Source: Rhodocyclales bacterium (lineage in GTDB: Bacteria > Pseudomonadota > Gammaproteobacteria > Burkholderiales > Rhodocyclaceae). From it: a stretch of 32,594 nt of DNA. This document shows positions 21,689-29,755 of the stretch, piece by piece (position 1 is the first letter of the stretch; each line of letters starts with the position of its first letter). Location: contig JACRPB010000116.1 in the NCBI GenBank assembly GCA_016214175.1, positions 1 to 32,594 of the forward strand, written 5' to 3'. A model generated the notes under the pieces. The model saw only the letters and a program-made list of their open reading frames with translations, was not told the DNA's origin and searched no databases. A program made the position numbers and the translations under genes.

Positions 21689-23476
21689 CTACAGCGCGCC
21701 GACCGGAAACGCCGCCACGGCCGCGCCGCCGGTGCGCACGGTTTCGCCGTGGGCGGCGGCCTGCGGCAGCAAATGGCTGCCGTAGAAGCGCGCCAGTTCG
21801 ACGATGCCGGCGAGGTAGTCCGCGCCTTCGGTTCCGCTGCCTTGTAGCCGCCGCGCCGCCTGTGCCGCCCGCCCCATCTGCCAGCCGCCGCAGCAGAGGC
21901 CGAGTTGGTGCAGGAATGGGACCGCGCCTGCGAGCACTTCGCCGGCCTGCTCTGTGCCGGCATCGAGCAGCCAGGCCAGCGAGCGCTGCAAGTCGTCGTA
22001 CTGGCACAGCAGCTGTTGCGCCAGGCCGGCCAGTTCTGCATCGGCGGCAAGCTGCGCCGCGTCGGCGCGGATTTCGGCCAGCAGTTCCTTGAGCGTCGCG
22101 CCGCCTTCGCGCTGACTCTTGCGGCCGATCAGGTCGTGGGCCTGGATGCCGGTGGTGCCTTCGTAAATGGTGATGATGCGCGCGTCGCGGAAGTGGCGCG
22201 CAATGCCGGTCTCCTCGACGAAGCCCATGCCGCCGAAGACCTGGATCGCGCAGTCGCAGACCTCGTTGCCGATCTCGGTGCTCCAGCCCTTGGCCACCGG
22301 CATCAGCAGATCGACGTAGCGCGCGCAGCGCGCGGCCACCCGTTTGTCGGGATCGTGCGCGGCGCGGTCGAACCAGCCGGCCGCCGTGTACAGCAGCGCG
22401 CGCGCGGCCATAATGCGGGCGCGCATCGCCAGCAGCATGCGCAGGACGTCGGGGTGGCGGACGATGGGCACGCCGCTCTCGCCGGTAAGCGCGTCGCGCC
22501 CCTGGCGACGCTCGCGCGCGTAGGCGAGAGCCTTCTGGTAGGCCGCTTCGCCGAGGGCGGCGCCCTGCACGCCGACGGCGAAGCGCGCGTCGTTCATCAT
22601 GATGAACATGGTCTCCAGCCCGCGATTGGGCGCGCCGACCAGGTAGCCGACGGCGCCGCCGGCATCGCCGTAGCTCATGGTGCAGGTCGGGCTGGCGTGG
22701 ATGCCGAGCTTGTGTTCGAGGGCGATGCAGCGCAGGTCGTTGCGCGCGCCGAGGCTGCCGTCGGCATTGACCAGGATCTTCGGCACCAGGAACAGCGAAA
22801 TGCCCTTCACGCCCGGCGGCGCATCGGGCAGGCGCGCCAGCACCAGGTGCAAAATGTTGGGCGTCCATTCGTGTTCGCCCCAGGAGATGAAGATCTTCTG
22901 GCCGAAAATTCGATACGTGCCGTCGGCCTGGGGTTCGGCGCGCGTGCGCACCGCCGCGAGGTCGCAGCCGGCCTGCGGCTCGGTCAGGTTCATGGTGCCG
23001 CCCCACTCGCCACTGATCAGTTTCGGCAGATAGACGGCCTTCAGTTCCTCGCTCGCTGCCGCATGCAGGGCTTCGCTGGCGCCGACGTTAAGCTGGGGCA
23101 TCATGGCGAAGGCCATGTTGGCGGAGAACCACATTTCCCAGACCGGGGTCGACAACAGCTTGGGCAGGCCCTGGCCGCCGAATGCAGCGGGCAGCGAGAG
23201 GCCGATCCAGCCCGCGGCCTGGAACCGGGCATAGGCCTCTTTGAGGCCGGCGGCGGTTTCGACGCGCCCGTTGTCGAGGCGACAGCCCTCGCGGTCGCCG
23301 ACGGCGGCCAGCGGTTCGAGCACGCCGGCGGCGAACTTGCCGGCCTCGTCGAGGATGGCCGCCGCCACGTCCGGCGTCGCTTCCTCGCAGCCGGGCAGTT
23401 GGCAGATCGCTTCGAGCCCCGCGACTTCGCGCAGGATGAACTGCATGTCGCGCAGCGGGGCGGCGTACTGGCTCAT
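21689..23476 (-). CDS. Acyl-CoA dehydrogenase (FadE/DmdC-like), intact
   Basis: A 595-residue FAD enzyme that introduces the alpha-beta double bond into an acyl-CoA and hands electrons to ETF. Domains in order: an N-terminal extension typical of the long form (YAAPLRDMQFIL), the helical N-domain, the beta-barrel middle domain with MNLTEPQAGCDLAA (about 163-176) and the C-terminal helical domain with the probable catalytic base Glu439 in IYEGTTGIQ. An extra C-terminal domain of about 130 residues follows. It is the intact paralogue of the broken gene at 4934-6653. It is the last gene of the catabolic operon, 10 bp after the thioesterase. Context suggests a phenylpropanoyl- or aryl-alkanoyl-CoA substrate; the sequence alone does not fix chain type. 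Confidence 0.96.
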   Translation of the reverse strand: MSQYAAPLRDMQFILREVAGLEAICQLPGCEEATPDVAAAILDEAGKFAAGVLEPLAAVGDREGCRLDNGRVETAAGLKEAYARFQAAGWIGLSLPAAFGGQGLPKLLSTPVWEMWFSANMAFAMMPQLNVGASEALHAAASEELKAVYLPKLISGEWGGTMNLTEPQAGCDLAAVRTRAEPQADGTYRIFGQKIFISWGEHEWTPNILHLVLARLPDAPPGVKGISLFLVPKILVNADGSLGARNDLRCIALEHKLGIHASPTCTMSYGDAGGAVGYLVGAPNRGLETMFIMMNDARFAVGVQGAALGEAAYQKALAYARERRQGRDALTGESGVPIVRHPDVLRMLLAMRARIMAARALLYTAAGWFDRAAHDPDKRVAARCARYVDLLMPVAKGWSTEIGNEVCDCAIQVFGGMGFVEETGIARHFRDARIITIYEGTTGIQAHDLIGRKSQREGGATLKELLAEIRADAAQLAADAELAGLAQQLLCQYDDLQRSLAWLLDAGTEQAGEVLAGAVPFLHQLGLCCGGWQMGRAAQAARRLQGSGTEGADYLAGIVELARFYGSHLLPQAAAHGETVRTGGAAVAAFPVGAL

Positions 23477-23486
23477 GGTTCGGCTT

Positions 23487-23906
23487 CTACTCGCAACTGG
23501 CGCGAATATCCGGCGGGATAGGGATCGCCTTGATGCGCTCGGGATGGTCGGGGTCCTTGATGGCGAAGATGCGCGTCTCCTCGCCTTCGACCAGCACGGT
23601 ATCGCCGCGGCGGATGACGTGGCGCATGACGAAGCTCTTGCCGCGCCATTCGGTGATCGTGGTCTCGACGGCGATGTGGTCGCCGTAGGTGGCCGAGTTC
23701 ATGAACTTGGCCGCGGCATTCACCAGCGGCGCGCCGATGATGCCGCGGCTCTCGTTGAGTTCGCGCCAGGCCGGCACGCCGCAGGACCAGAAGAACTCGA
23801 AACAGGCCGTGTCGAACCACTTGAAGTAGTTGCCGTAGAACACGATCTGCGCCGGATCGCAGTCGCTGAAGGCGACGCGAGTGTGATAGACGTTGCTGCG
23901 CGACAT
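23487..23906 (-). CDS. 4-hydroxybenzoyl-CoA thioesterase-family hotdog protein
   Basis: A 139-residue single-hotdog acyl-CoA thioesterase. The N-terminal signature FSDCDPAQIVFYGNYFKWFD places Asp17 in the position of the catalytic Asp of the Pseudomonas 4-hydroxybenzoyl-CoA thioesterase. The rest has the usual length and beta-strand pattern. It would release a free aromatic acid or recycle CoA at the end of side-chain beta-oxidation. It sits between the thiolase and the dehydrogenase in the operon, 17 and 10 bp away. The exact acyl group is not determined by sequence. Confidence 0.93.
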   Translation of the reverse strand: MSRSNVYHTRVAFSDCDPAQIVFYGNYFKWFDTACFEFFWSCGVPAWRELNESRGIIGAPLVNAAAKFMNSATYGDHIAVETTITEWRGKSFVMRHVIRRGDTVLVEGEETRIFAIKDPDHPERIKAIPIPPDIRASCE

Positions 23907-23923
23907 GGAATTCCTCTAATAAG

Positions 23924-25180
23924 TCAGCCGGCGTTTTCCAGCAGGATGGCGACGCCCTGCCCGCCCCCGGCGCAGGCCGAGGAAACGCCGTATTGCAGCC
24001 CGGCCTCCTTCAGTTCGCGCGCCACGGTGGTGGTCAGGCGCACGCCCGAGGCGCCGAGCGGATGGCCGATGGCGATGGCGCCGCCATGCACGTTGCTGCG
24101 GCTGCGATCGAGTTCGAGCTCGCGCTCGCAGGCCAGGTACTGGGCGCCGAAGGCCTCGTTGATCTCGACCCGGCCGAGGTCGGCGAGTTTCAAGCCGGCC
24201 TGGGCCAGCACGCTGCGGATCGCCGGCGCCGGGCCGATGCCCATGATTTCCGGCGGCACGCCGACCGCCGCGCCGGCGACGACGCGCGCCAGGGGCTTGA
24301 GGCCGTGGGCGCGCACGTAGTCGCCGCTCGCCACCAGGACGGCGGCGGCGCCGTCGACAATGGCCGAACTGTTGCCGCCGGTCTGCACGCCGTTGAAGGC
24401 GGGCTTCAGCTTGGTCAGCGCTTCGTACGACGTCGGCCGCACGTGGCCGTCGCGCTCGAACTTCTCGGCACGGTCGGCGAGCTTCAAGCCGCGTGGCTGG
24501 TAGCCCGCGAGTTCCCAGCGGCTGTTCACGACGGTCGCCACTTCGTCGCCGAACCAGCCGCCGTCCCAGGCGGCGCAGGCGCGGGCGAAGCTCTCGGCGG
24601 CAAAGGCGTCGACCTCCTCGCGCGTGATGCCGTAGCGCTTGGCCAGGTTCTCGGCGGTGTCGCCCATGCTGGCGCCGGGCGCGGTGTCCTTGGTCGCTTC
24701 CCAGAGGAAGTCGCGGAAATCGACGCCGCCCATGCGGAAGCCGCTGCGATGCGTATAGGCGGCGACCGGGTTGCGCGACATCGATTCGGTGCCGACGCAA
24801 AGCGCGAGCTTGGCCTTGCCGAGCGCGATCTGGTCGGCGGCGGTGATGATGGTCTCGAAGCCGGAGCCGCACAGCCGCTGCACCAGCAGCGCCGGCACCG
24901 CCAGCGGCACGCCGGCATAGAGGCCGATGTGGCGCGGCATGTAATAGGTGTCGAAGCTGGCCTGCGCCATGCTGCCGCCGATCACCGCATCGACGTCGGC
25001 GGCGGGGACGCCGCTCTTGTCGAACAGCGCGCGCGCCGCGTAGATGCCGAGGTCGGTCGGCGAGACGTCGCGCAGCACGCCGTTGTAGTCGGCGAAGGGC
25101 GTGCGCTGGCCCGCCACCAGCCAGACGTCGTCGTAGCGGCCGGCGACGGCGTGGCGTTCGGAATCGGCGTAGGCGTTCAC
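23924..25180 (-). CDS. Thiolase-family acyltransferase (acetyl-CoA acetyltransferase/3-ketoacyl-CoA thiolase)
   Basis: A 418-residue thiolase that cleaves a 3-ketoacyl-CoA with CoA. Nucleophile Cys104 is in LCGSGFETI. NEAFGAQYL, the His-bearing GHPLGASG and the second active-site Cys in SACAGGGQG are all present. The start is GTG 25180, overlapping the TGA of the enoyl-CoA hydratase gene (GTGA). The longer in-frame ORF upstream is only a shadow of that gene. Placement between hydratase and thioesterase fits the last step of beta-oxidation, so a catabolic role is more likely than acetoacetyl-CoA synthesis. No separate 3-hydroxyacyl-CoA dehydrogenase is in the operon. Confidence 0.95.
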   Translation of the reverse strand: MNAYADSERHAVAGRYDDVWLVAGQRTPFADYNGVLRDVSPTDLGIYAARALFDKSGVPAADVDAVIGGSMAQASFDTYYMPRHIGLYAGVPLAVPALLVQRLCGSGFETIITAADQIALGKAKLALCVGTESMSRNPVAAYTHRSGFRMGGVDFRDFLWEATKDTAPGASMGDTAENLAKRYGITREEVDAFAAESFARACAAWDGGWFGDEVATVVNSRWELAGYQPRGLKLADRAEKFERDGHVRPTSYEALTKLKPAFNGVQTGGNSSAIVDGAAAVLVASGDYVRAHGLKPLARVVAGAAVGVPPEIMGIGPAPAIRSVLAQAGLKLADLGRVEINEAFGAQYLACERELELDRSRSNVHGGAIAIGHPLGASGVRLTTTVARELKEAGLQYGVSSACAGGGQGVAILLENAG

Positions 25181-25947
25181 GTCTGCGGCCCCTTGCCCTT
25201 GCGCTGGAGGAAGTGGCCGATGCGCTCGGCGACTTCGGGGCTGGTCTGGGTCAGCGCCGCGGTCAGCGATTCGACGAAGAAGCCGTCGTCGGTCGCCATG
25301 TTGCTGATGCGCTGGATCGCGGTGACCATGGCGTAATTGGCCATGGGCGCGTTCTCGGCGATGCGCAGCGCGAGTTCGCGTGCCTTCGCCAGCGCTTCGC
25401 CCTTGCCGACGCGATAGTGCGAGAGGCCGAGATCCTGGCCTTCCTCGGCGCTGTAGATGCGCCCGGTCAGCATCATTTCGCACATGCGGCCGGGACCGAT
25501 GATGCGCGCCACGCGCACCGAGGCGCCGCCGCCGACGAAAATGCCGTGGCGGCCTTCTGGCAGTTGGTAGATGGTGTCGGGCTCGGAAATGCGCACGTGG
25601 GTGGAGCACGCCAGCTCCAGGCCGCCGCCGATGACGGCGCCGTGCAGCGCCGCGATCACCGGGATGCCGCCGTTCTGGATGCGGCCGAAAATGCGGTGCC
25701 AGCCCTGCGAATGCAGCATGACGCCGAAGGGCTCGCGATGCTGGTGTTCGGCAAGATCGAGGCCGGCGCAGAAGTGATCGCCGGCGCCGGCGAGGATGAT
25801 GGCGCGCGTGCCTTGCGGCGTCGCCACGATGGCCGCCTCCAGCGCTTCGAGCAGGCGGTCGCTGATGGCGTTGCGCTTGGCCGCGCGATTGAGGACGACG
25901 GTGTAGATGGCGTCGTCGAACGACGTCTTGATCAGGGGTTCGCTCAC
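25177..25947 (-). CDS. Enoyl-CoA hydratase/isomerase (crotonase) family protein
   Basis: 256 residues of crotonase fold. The oxyanion-hole segments are present (HFCAGLDLAEH and IGGGLELA). Glu111 and Glu131 (LPEGRHGIFVGGG) are 20 residues apart, as are the two catalytic glutamates of rat crotonase, so hydratase activity is plausible. Starts at GTG 25947 with AAGGAAA upstream. It is next to a feruloyl-CoA-synthase-like ligase, so both a hydratase in beta-oxidation and a hydratase/aldolase of the feruloyl-CoA type are possible. The presence of thiolase and acyl-CoA dehydrogenase in the same operon favours beta-oxidation. Confidence 0.94.
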   Translation of the reverse strand: MSEPLIKTSFDDAIYTVVLNRAAKRNAISDRLLEALEAAIVATPQGTRAIILAGAGDHFCAGLDLAEHQHREPFGVMLHSQGWHRIFGRIQNGGIPVIAALHGAVIGGGLELACSTHVRISEPDTIYQLPEGRHGIFVGGGASVRVARIIGPGRMCEMMLTGRIYSAEEGQDLGLSHYRVGKGEALAKARELALRIAENAPMANYAMVTAIQRISNMATDDGFFVESLTAALTQTSPEVAERIGHFLQRKGKGPQT

Positions 25948-25956
25948 GTTGTTTCC

Positions 25957-27816
25957 TTACGAGTTGCCGAGGGTGATGACGGCGGAATCCGGCACTTCCG
26001 AATACAGTTGCACGACGAGGTCGGCGCGGCGCGTCAGCACGGCGCGCTGGTTGATGTAGCCCTTGTCGGTGAGTTCGCCGGCTTCGGACGACGGCGCTTC
26101 GGCCATCAGCAAGAGGCGCGCCGGATAAGTCGAGGAGCCGCCTCCTTCGCGCTTCAGCCGCACCATGCCTTCGCGGATACGCTCTTTCACCGTCGGGTGG
26201 CCGAGCACCGCGTCCAGCGGCGCGTCGTCGCCGAGGCCGGTGAGGCGCCGGCATTCCGGAACGTTGGGGAAGACCAGGAAGCCGATCTCGTCGCGGTCGT
26301 GGCCGGTGACGACGATGTCCTGCGCCACCGGCGCCAGGGCGCTGATGCCCGCCACGCGCAGGCTGCCGACATGCACCCAGGTGCCGGTCAGCAGCTTGAA
26401 GTCCTCGGCGACGCGGCCGTCGAACAGCAGGCCCTGCTCGGGCTTCTGCGGATTCACGAACTCGACGGCGTCGCCGATCATGTAGAAGCCTTCTTCGTCG
26501 AAAGCCTTCGCGGTCAGCCCCGGCTGTTTCCAGTAGCCGGGAAAGACGTTGGGGCCCTTGACGCGCACTTCGAGCTTGTCGGCGACGGGCACCAGCTTCA
26601 GCGTCGTGCCCGGCACCGGCACGCCGATGACGCCCGAGCGCACGGCCTGGAAATGGCAGTCGGTGGCGGCCGGCGCCGTTTCGGTCGAGCCCCAGGACGA
26701 GAGCATGGTGATCGGATGGCCGAGTTCCAGCACCGCCAGGCGCTCCAGCTCTTCCCAGATCGCCTGCGGCAAGGCCGCGCCGGCGTAGAAAATCAGTTGC
26801 AGACGCGAGAAGAAGTTGCGCCGCAGTTCGGCGTTATCGCGCAGGTGGGGAATCAGCATGTCGTAGGCGCGCGGCACGCTGAAATAGACGGTCGGCGCGA
26901 CGTCGGTGAGGTTCTTCACCGTCCGCCCGAGCAGCGCCGGCACCGGCTTGCCCTCGTCGATGTAAAGGCTGCCGCCGAAGCGCAGGACCTTGTTGAAGTT
27001 GTGGCTGCCGCCGAAGACGTGGCTCCAGGGCAGCCAGTCGACGATGACCGGCTTTTGCGAGTTAAGGAAAGGCCAGATCACGCTCTTCATCTCGGCGTTG
27101 GAGCACATCATGCGCTGCGTCGTGATGACGGCTTTCGGCGCGCCGATGGAACCGGAGGTGAACAGGAACTTGGCGATGGTGTCGGGCGTCAGCGCCGCGA
27201 AGGCGGCGCCTACGGCCGCGTCGTCGGACGCTGTCGCGGCGATGTCGGCGAAGGCCAGCGTGCCGGCCTGCGGCTGGCTGCGCGAGCCGGCGACGACGAC
27301 GCCGTCGTGCAACCCGGCGACGGCGTTGATGGCCGGCATGAAGCGCTCGATGGTGTCGGCGAAAATGACGCCCGGCCGCAGCAGTTCGACGTTGGCCTTG
27401 AGCTTGGCAAAGTCCTTCGACAGCAGCGAGTTGCCGGGCGAAACAGGGCTCGCCGGCACGCCGACGTGCAGGCAGGCCAGCATCAGCAGTGCATGCTCGA
27501 TGCCGTTGTCGGAAAGAATCAGCACCGGCCGCTCGGGCGACAGCTTCTGCCCGAGCAGCCAGGTACCGATGCGATAAACGCGCGCCCGCACCTCGGCATA
27601 CGTGAGCCGCAGCCATTCGCCGTCGCCGCCGCGCTCGGCGAGGAAGACGGCGTCGGGCGTCTCGGCCGCCCAGCGCTCGATCCACTCGCCGGAACAGCGC
27701 GCGTAGTCGGGCAAAGCGAGGGCCGAACGGAAAATGCGGCTGCCGTCGGGCCGTTCCTCAAGTATGACGGACGGCTCGACGAACAACTCGGAAGGTTTGC
27801 GGGCAATGGCATTCAT
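25957..27816 (-). CDS. Feruloyl-CoA synthase-family acyl/aryl-CoA ligase
   Basis: A 619-residue AMP-forming ligase of the ANL superfamily. The P-loop FTSGSIGAPKAVITT is at 219-233. The adenine-binding motif SSWGSTETAPA follows, then TWVHVGSLR in the hinge region and a Lys in GELTDKGYINQRAV near the C-terminus. Length and the wording SWGSTETAP/DCHF match the feruloyl-CoA synthase (Fcs) branch rather than long-chain fatty acid ligases. It should activate an aromatic or phenylpropanoid acid to its CoA ester with ATP. ATG 27816 has AAGGA seven bases upstream. It is the first enzyme gene after the transporter set, as expected for uptake followed by activation. The gene symbol is left empty because the true substrate is not shown. 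Confidence 0.92.
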   Translation of the reverse strand: MNAIARKPSELFVEPSVILEERPDGSRIFRSALALPDYARCSGEWIERWAAETPDAVFLAERGGDGEWLRLTYAEVRARVYRIGTWLLGQKLSPERPVLILSDNGIEHALLMLACLHVGVPASPVSPGNSLLSKDFAKLKANVELLRPGVIFADTIERFMPAINAVAGLHDGVVVAGSRSQPQAGTLAFADIAATASDDAAVGAAFAALTPDTIAKFLFTSGSIGAPKAVITTQRMMCSNAEMKSVIWPFLNSQKPVIVDWLPWSHVFGGSHNFNKVLRFGGSLYIDEGKPVPALLGRTVKNLTDVAPTVYFSVPRAYDMLIPHLRDNAELRRNFFSRLQLIFYAGAALPQAIWEELERLAVLELGHPITMLSSWGSTETAPAATDCHFQAVRSGVIGVPVPGTTLKLVPVADKLEVRVKGPNVFPGYWKQPGLTAKAFDEEGFYMIGDAVEFVNPQKPEQGLLFDGRVAEDFKLLTGTWVHVGSLRVAGISALAPVAQDIVVTGHDRDEIGFLVFPNVPECRRLTGLGDDAPLDAVLGHPTVKERIREGMVRLKREGGGSSTYPARLLLMAEAPSSEAGELTDKGYINQRAVLTRRADLVVQLYSEVPDSAVITLGNS

Positions 27817-27838
27817 GCGCGTTCCTTAGGCGTGACGC

Positions 27839-28981
27839 TTACTTCGCGGAAATGATCTTGAAGGCGCCGTTGTCGACGCGCAACATGACGCGGGCACGGG
27901 CGTCATGACCGAAGTGGTCGGTCGGGCTCATGTTGAACACGCCATGGACGCCGACGACTTCCTTCTCGCCTTCGATGGCATCGCGCACCGCCGCGCGGAA
28001 TTCGGGCGTACCCGGCTTGGCCTTCTTCAGCGCCACGGGAATCGCGCGCGAGGCTACGGCCCAGGCGTCCCACAGATGGCCGCCGAAGGACGACAGCGTA
28101 CCGGCACCGTACTTGCCCTCGTAGAGCTTGGCGTATTCGGCCGAGGTCTTCTTGGTCGGCGCGGAATCCGGCAGTTGCGCCCATTCGAGCAGAGGACCGG
28201 CGACGAAAACGCCGCCTTCGACGGCCTTGCCGCCGATCTTCAGGTAGGCCGGCGACGGCGCGCCGTGGGTCTGGTAGACCTGGCCCTTGTAGCCCTTCTC
28301 GACCAGCGCCAGGTGCGGCATCGCGGCCGGCGCGCCGGAGGCGACGATCAGCACGGCGTCGGGCTTGGCGGCGACGAGCTTGAGCGTCTGGCCGGTGACC
28401 GAGGTATCGGTGCGGTTGAAGCGCTCGATCGGTTCGAGCTTGACGCCATAGCTGGCGACCAGGGGTTCCAGCACCTTGATCCAGGTCTCGCCGTAGCCGT
28501 CGGCGAAGCCGATGAAGCCGAGCGTCTTCACGTTATTGGCCTTCATGTGTTCGAGCAGGCCGGCCGCCATCAGCTTGAAATGCTGCGGCATGAGGAAAGT
28601 CCACTTGTGCTTGTCGCCGTCAAGGCTGGCCGGCGCGAGGCCGAACAGCGGCGTCTTGGCCTCGGCCGCCACCGTCGCCGAGGCGGCGACCGTCGGCGTC
28701 GAGGTGCCGCTGATCAGGATGTCCACCTTGTTCTCAGCCACCAGTTTGGTGACGTTCTTCGCGGCATTGGTCGGATCGGAGGCGTCGTCGAGGACGATCC
28801 AGTTGATCTTCTCGCCCGCCAGCGTGGTCGGCAGCAGTTCCACCGTGTTCTTCTGCGGGCCGCCCAGCACCGCCGTCGAACCGGTGGCGGAAACATTGAT
28901 GCCGATGTTGATGTCGGCCTGCGCCGCGCTTGCCGCCGCCAGTAGCGCAGCGATGGCGAGTTGCTTGAATTGCTTCTTCAT
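27839..28981 (-). CDS. Branched-chain-amino-acid-type ABC transporter substrate-binding protein (LivK-like)
   Basis: A 380-residue periplasmic binding protein with a signal peptide ending near SAAQA. The type-1 bilobed fold of the Leu/Ile/Val family is clear: IGINVSATGSTAVLGGPQKN, DDASDPTNAAKNVTKLV, GFADGYGETW and QTHGAPSPAYLKIGG. Members of this family linked to Fcs-type ligases often bind aromatic acids rather than amino acids, which would fit here. It has a good ribosome site (GAGGAG). It follows livF by 21 bp and precedes the CoA ligase by 22 bp. Confidence 0.94.
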   Translation of the reverse strand: MKKQFKQLAIAALLAAASAAQADINIGINVSATGSTAVLGGPQKNTVELLPTTLAGEKINWIVLDDASDPTNAAKNVTKLVAENKVDILISGTSTPTVAASATVAAEAKTPLFGLAPASLDGDKHKWTFLMPQHFKLMAAGLLEHMKANNVKTLGFIGFADGYGETWIKVLEPLVASYGVKLEPIERFNRTDTSVTGQTLKLVAAKPDAVLIVASGAPAAMPHLALVEKGYKGQVYQTHGAPSPAYLKIGGKAVEGGVFVAGPLLEWAQLPDSAPTKKTSAEYAKLYEGKYGAGTLSSFGGHLWDAWAVASRAIPVALKKAKPGTPEFRAAVRDAIEGEKEVVGVHGVFNMSPTDHFGHDARARVMLRVDNGAFKIISAK

Positions 28982-29002
28982 TCCTGTCTCCTCGTTGTGT
29001 TG

Positions 29003-29755
29003 TCAATCGGGTACTGCGTTGCCCGGACCGGATCCTCCCAGTCCGAGATAACTCTCGATCACGCGCGGGTCGTGGGCCAGCACGTGGCTTGCGTTTTCCA
29101 GGGCCACTTCGCCGTTTTCCAGCACGTAGCCGTAGTCGGACACTTGCAGCGCGGCGCGCGCGTTCTGCTCGACCAGCAGCACCGACACGCCCATGTCGCG
29201 CAAATGCGCGACGGTGCGGAAGACTTCGCGAATGATCAGCGGCGCCAGGCCCAGGCTCGGCTCGTCGAGCATCAGCAGCTTGGGCTTGGCCATCAGGGCG
29301 CGGCCCATCGCCAGCATCTGGCGCTCGCCGCCGGAGAGGGTGCCCGCGGCCTGGGTGCGCCGCTCCATCAGGCGCGGGAAGATTTCATAGACCTCGGCCA
29401 TGGTTTTCTCGTGGTCGCGCCGCCCCTTGCGGAAGCAGTTGAAGGCACCCAGCAGCAGGTTGTCCTGCACCGACATCTCGCCGAACAGTTCGCGCTTTTC
29501 CGGCACCAGCACCAGTCCGTCCGCGCCCAGGGATTCGACGCGGCGGTGGCCGGCGCTGCCGGCGAAGCGGATGGTGCCGCGCGCCGGCAGCAGGCCCATC
29601 AAGGCCGACAGCAGCGTCGTCTTGCCGGCGCCATTGGGGCCGATGACGGTGACGATCTGGCCTTCGCGGATGCTCAGATTGACCTTGTGCACGGCCTCGA
29701 CGCGACCGTAGGAAACGCAGAGGTCCTCGACCTCCAGGAGCATTGGCGTACTCAC
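29003..29755 (-). CDS. livF: ABC transporter ATP-binding protein LivF-like
   Basis: A 250-residue ATPase of the branched-chain amino acid type importer. Walker A is GPNGAGKTT, the signature LSGGERQMLAMGRAL and Walker B LLMLDEPSLGLAP, all intact. A start at GTG 29755 overlaps the TGA of the preceding gene (GTGA). An ATG four codons inside (29743) is the alternative. The larger frame reaching 30109 is a shadow of the fused gene. It would pair with the LivG domain of that fusion to drive uptake. Confidence 0.94.
   Translation of the reverse strand: MSTPMLLEVEDLCVSYGRVEAVHKVNLSIREGQIVTVIGPNGAGKTTLLSALMGLLPARGTIRFAGSAGHRRVESLGADGLVLVPEKRELFGEMSVQDNLLLGAFNCFRKGRRDHEKTMAEVYEIFPRLMERRTQAAGTLSGGERQMLAMGRALMAKPKLLMLDEPSLGLAPLIIREVFRTVAHLRDMGVSVLLVEQNARAALQVSDYGYVLENGEVALENASHVLAHDPRVIESYLGLGGSGPGNAVPD

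Noticed and set aside
25213-27855. 880-codon plus-strand frame antisense to the hydratase and CoA-ligase genes
   Set aside because: It spans two real genes antisense and has the composition of a codon-bias shadow.
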